This document shows positions 31,682-34,355 of a stretch of 34,355 bases of DNA, piece after piece (position 1 is the stretch's first letter; each line of letters opens with the position of its first letter). This DNA is from Hyphomicrobiales bacterium. Lineage in GTDB: Bacteria > Pseudomonadota > Alphaproteobacteria > Rhizobiales > Xanthobacteraceae. The translations under genes were made by a program, and so were the position numbers. Location: positions 1-34,355 of the forward strand of contig JAFKKM010000055.1 in the NCBI GenBank assembly GCA_017305555.1, in the 5' to 3' direction. The notes beneath the pieces were generated by a model that saw nothing but the letters and a program-made list of their open reading frames with translations, ran no database searches and had not been told where the DNA came from.

Positions 31682-32467
31682 TCAGATCGGTTTGCCGGTG
31701 TAGGGCATCGAAGCGGTGAGGCCGCCGTCGACGGGGAACGCTTGTCCGTTGACGTAGGAGGCTTCGTCGCTAGCCAGGAACAGGCCCATCGCCGCCAGTT
31801 CGTGCGGCTGACCCGGACGCTTCAACGGATTGAGCTGGCCGATCTTGTCCTGCGTGCCGCGTTCCTTGGCGCGATCGAACACGGGCTTTGTCATGCCGGT
31901 TTCAATCAGGCCGGGACAGACCGCGTTGATGCGCACGCCGGTGCCGGAGAGCGAGTAGGCGGTGGTTTGCACCAGGCTGATGACGCCTGCTTTCGACGCG
32001 GCATAGGGATGGCCGCTGGCGCCGGATTTCAGGCCTGCCACCGATGCGGTGCAGACGATGGAGCCATGGCCTTGCTTGGTCATGTGCGGGATCGCGTATT
32101 TCACTGCGAGGAACGGGCCGATCAGATTGATGCGCAGGACTTCCTGCCAATGATCCACTGTCTGTTCGCTGAGCGGGATGAGACCGCCGCCGATGCCGGC
32201 ATTGGCCCAGATCACATCGAGCTTGCCGTAAGCCGAAAGCGCCTTGTCGATATAGGCGATGACGTCCTTCTCCGAACCAGCGTCCGCCATCACGGCCTCA
32301 GCGGTGCCGCCGGCCTTGCGGATCTGATCGACTGTTTCCTTGACGCCCTCGGTGCGGTCGACGGCAATCAGCTTGGCGCCTTCCTTCGTGAACAGCAACG
32401 AAGCCGCGCGGCCGATGCCGCTGCCCGCGCCGGTGATGATGACTGATTTGCCTTCGAGGCGACCCAT
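31682..32467 (-). CDS. Short-chain dehydrogenase/reductase (NAD type)
   Basis: A 261-residue classical SDR: TGAGSGIG (12-19), NAG (89-91), Asn114, Ser142 and Tyr155-x3-Lys159 are in place. Asp37 after the second strand (AVDRTEG) points to NAD rather than NADP. The protein may oxidise a hydroxyacyl-CoA or alcohol; a substrate cannot be assigned. ATG at 32467 with GGAGAG seven bases upstream. It lies between the DMT gene and the histidine phosphatase gene, which is divergent from it. The role in the cluster is inferred from position. Confidence 0.93.
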   Translation of the reverse strand: MGRLEGKSVIITGAGSGIGRAASLLFTKEGAKLIAVDRTEGVKETVDQIRKAGGTAEAVMADAGSEKDVIAYIDKALSAYGKLDVIWANAGIGGGLIPLSEQTVDHWQEVLRINLIGPFLAVKYAIPHMTKQGHGSIVCTASVAGLKSGASGHPYAASKAGVISLVQTTAYSLSGTGVRINAVCPGLIETGMTKPVFDRAKERGTQDKIGQLNPLKRPGQPHELAAMGLFLASDEASYVNGQAFPVDGGLTASMPYTGKPI

Positions 32468-32648
32468 GAAACTCTCCGTGCTTGAACGTGATGTGCTTGA
32501 GCGTGAATATCGGTGTTTGCCGCGCGATGGAATTCATACAATGTTTGAAGCAACCGCTCGCGCAGACAGCCATGCTGGACATGGCGTTGACTTATGATCC
32601 CGCTATATCTCACTTACAACCGCGCAACAGTATTGAAGGGCTCTCGCC

Positions 32649-33392
32649 ATGTCCAATCCCCCGCAATCGCCATTCGTGGCTCAGCACAGTGTTCCCGCCG
32701 GTGTGGTGGCGACGCGATGGTGGTGGGTGCGTCATGCACCGGTGCGCGAGGATGGCGGCTGTATCTACGGGCAGACTGATATCGGTTGCGATTGCAGTGA
32801 CCGTGTCGTCTTCGATGCGGTTGCGAAAATCCTGCCGCGTCAGGCGACATGGTTTGCGAGCAACCTGAAGCGCACGCATCAGACCGCGAACGCATTGTGG
32901 CAGGCCGGCTATCCGAAGCCCGCGTCGATGCCGCATGAAGCCGCGTTCGCCGAACAACATCTCGGCCAATGGCAGGGGCTTAACCGCGCGGAGTTTTTCG
33001 CCAGCCGTCCGATTGCCGTCGGGACCTACTGGTTCGCGCCGATCGACGAGCCCTCGCCGGGCGGCGAGAGCTTTATGGATCTTTACAATCGCGTCAAAGG
33101 TGCGATCCAACGCATCAACGCCGCTCATGCCGGCGGCGACGTTGTCGTCGTCGCGCACGGCGGCACCATCAAGGCGGCGCTCGGTGTTGCGCTGAACGAT
33201 CAACCGGAGCGGGGACTGGCATTCACCATCGACAACGTCTCGGTGACGCGGCTCGATCATCTCTCAAGCGACGGCCATAGTGGCTGGCGCATTCCGATGG
33301 TCAATCAACAGCCCTGGATCGCCGATTCGTCTCACGCCGCGATGCATCAGCCGTCTGGTGCTGAGCCAGCAAACGCCACCAAGCTGGCGTAA
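32649..33392 (+). CDS. Histidine phosphatase superfamily protein
   Basis: The 247-residue protein belongs to the phosphoglycerate mutase-like histidine phosphatases. The nucleophile sits in VRHAP (Arg28, His29; the usual RHG has Ala here), Arg75 follows in SNLKRTHQTA, Glu102 in AEQHLGQW is the general acid, and His170 in VVAHGGTIK completes the site. It would remove phosphate from a small substrate. In this cluster it could reverse or process the product of the APH-like kinase, though this is speculation. ATG at 32649 with AAGGG ten bases upstream. Forty-eight bases separate its stop from the next SDR gene. Confidence 0.9.
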   Translation: MSNPPQSPFVAQHSVPAGVVATRWWWVRHAPVREDGGCIYGQTDIGCDCSDRVVFDAVAKILPRQATWFASNLKRTHQTANALWQAGYPKPASMPHEAAFAEQHLGQWQGLNRAEFFASRPIAVGTYWFAPIDEPSPGGESFMDLYNRVKGAIQRINAAHAGGDVVVVAHGGTIKAALGVALNDQPERGLAFTIDNVSVTRLDHLSSDGHSGWRIPMVNQQPWIADSSHAAMHQPSGAEPANATKLA

Positions 33393-33440
33393 CGAACAAC
33401 CTCGATCACAACGTTACGACAAACATCAAAGGAGACATGC

Positions 33441-34208
33441 ATGACCTTGTTCGACATGAAGGGAAAAGTCGCGGTAATCACCGGCTCGACGCGCGGCATC
33501 GGCCGCGCGATCGCCGAGCGGATGGCGGAGCACAGCGCCAAGGTGGTGATTTCATCGCGCAAGCAGGACGTCTGCGATCAGGTCGCGAAAGAGGTCAACG
33601 ACAAGTTCGGCAAGGGCACTGCGGTTGCGATCGCCGCGAACATCTCCAGCAAGGAAAATTTGCAGAACCTCGTCGATGAATCCAACAAGGCGTTCGGTAA
33701 GATCGACGTGCTGGTCTGCAACGCCGCGTCGAACCCGTATTACGGTCCGCTCGCCGGTATCTCCGACGATCAGTTCAACAAGATCCTCAGCAACAACATC
33801 GTCGCCAACAACTGGCTCATCAGCATGGTGGTGCCGCAGATGATCGAGCGCAAGGACGGCTCGATCATCATCGTCTCGTCGATCGGCGGCCTGAAAGGCT
33901 CGACGATCCTCGGCGCCTACGCGATCTCGAAGGCCGCCGATATGCAGCTCGCGCGCAATCTCGCTTGCGAATACGGCAAGCACAATGTTCGCGTGAACTG
34001 CATCGCGCCGGGTCTGATCAAGACCGATTTCGCCAAGGCGCTGTGGGATAATCCGGACAACCTGAAGGCCTCGACCGCGCGTTCGCCGCTGCTGCGCATC
34101 GGCATCCCGGATGAAATCGCCGGCGCTGCGGTGTTCATGGGCTCGGCCGCGGGCGACTTCATGACCGGCCAGACCGTCGTGATCGACGGCGGTGCGACGA
34201 TTAGCTGA
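33441..34208 (+). CDS. Short-chain dehydrogenase/reductase (NADP type)
   Basis: A 255-residue classical SDR resembling DHRS4-like enzymes: TGSTRGIG (14-21), NAAS (94-97), Ser146 or Ser147 and Tyr160-x3-Lys164. Ser39-Arg40-Lys41 after the second strand suggests NADP binding. The C-terminus GQTVVIDGGATIS is typical. It may reduce a keto or retinal-like acyl compound. ATG at 33441 with AGGAG seven bases upstream. It is likely co-transcribed with the histidine phosphatase and ends before a large palindromic repeat. Substrate not assignable. Confidence 0.93.
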   Translation: MTLFDMKGKVAVITGSTRGIGRAIAERMAEHSAKVVISSRKQDVCDQVAKEVNDKFGKGTAVAIAANISSKENLQNLVDESNKAFGKIDVLVCNAASNPYYGPLAGISDDQFNKILSNNIVANNWLISMVVPQMIERKDGSIIIVSSIGGLKGSTILGAYAISKAADMQLARNLACEYGKHNVRVNCIAPGLIKTDFAKALWDNPDNLKASTARSPLLRIGIPDEIAGAAVFMGSAAGDFMTGQTVVIDGGATIS

Positions 34209-34215
34209 TGATTTT

Positions 34216-34345
34216 CCCTCTCCCCTTGCGGGAGAGGGTGCCTGAGCGAAGCGAAGGCGGGTGAGGGGTTTGTGCGTGACGACCCCTCACCCGGCGTAGT
34301 TTCGCTTCGCTCAACTTCGCCACCCTCTCCCGCAAGGGGAGAGGG
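34216..34345. repeat. Large nested palindromic intergenic repeat
   Basis: Outer arms of 25 bases (34216-34240 and 34321-34345) are perfect inverse complements. Inside them, GAGCGAAGCGAA (34244-34255) pairs with TTCGCTTCGCTC (34301-34312), and GGGTGAGGGGT (34259-34269) with ACCCCTCACCC (34282-34292), around a 12-base loop. It has the look of the dispersed palindromic repeats found between genes in Bradyrhizobium-type genomes. It follows the last SDR gene and could also end its transcript. The window ends just after it. Confidence 0.9.
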
Positions 34346-34355
34346 TTCGGCCGCA

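Noticed and set aside
27215-34208. Genomic island inserted at tRNA-Gly
   Set aside because: No integrase, no direct repeat of the tRNA 3' end, and no obvious change in base composition in the genes that follow.
1-34355. CRISPR array, IS element or prophage
   Set aside because: No spacer-repeat array, transposase, integrase or phage structural gene is seen on either strand.

Overview
The window is ordinary chromosomal DNA of a high-GC alphaproteobacterium. Gene content and protein style point to the Bradyrhizobium/Rhodopseudomonas/Afipia group of Rhizobiales. Pointers are a BTLCP transglutaminase-like protease, tandem PilZ and PAS_5 proteins, a DUF2336 protein, a stand-alone GrlR-like protein, an Omp25/31-type porin-like barrel, and many short exported His-, Tyr- or Pro-rich proteins. 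The genus is inferred from remembered family resemblance, not from a search. I see no phage, insertion sequence, CRISPR array, toxin-antitoxin pair or secretion locus.

Layout. 1-2.9 kb: BTLCP protease, PilZ protein and PAS_5 protein, all on the minus strand, then a 670-bp divergent gap holding a strong terminator with no obvious gene in front of it (candidate small RNA). 2.9-7.2 kb: rhomboid protease, CBS-pair protein, patatin-like phospholipase, exported Pro-rich protein, nitroreductase. 7.3-11.6 kb: thrS, an MFS exporter, a GrlR-like protein and yidD. 11.8-17.3 kb: ClpP-fold exported protein, IscU/SufU-like scaffold, folE, hisI, a lytic transglycosylase and a DUF2336 protein. 17.5-20.3 kb (minus strand): Hpt protein and receiver protein, then NAD kinase, then a TPR protein. 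20.6-25.9 kb: His-rich peptide, serine hydrolase, outer-membrane barrel, a small conserved protein, tRNA-Thr, two exported proteins, and rlmB. 26.1-27.3 kb: tRNA-Tyr and tRNA-Gly about 1 kb apart, with three tiny candidate genes between them.

27.3-34.2 kb is the most coherent functional group: a TetR regulator, an ACAD10/11-type acyl-CoA dehydrogenase, an APH-like phosphotransferase, a DMT exporter, two short-chain dehydrogenases and a histidine phosphatase. In animals the kinase-like and dehydrogenase domains of ACAD10/ACAD11 are fused. Here they are adjacent genes, and the rest of the group fits acyl-CoA or hydroxy-acyl-CoA catabolism. The window ends in a large nested palindromic repeat.

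Small-scale signals not explained by the genes: one exact TTAA-N7-TTAA (CtrA-type) site before the lytic transglycosylase and three near matches elsewhere; three unrelated short tandem duplications (16, 15 and 14 bp) just upstream of coding starts; a perfect 12-bp palindrome before the MFS gene; and a GC-rich hairpin next to the folE ribosome binding site.
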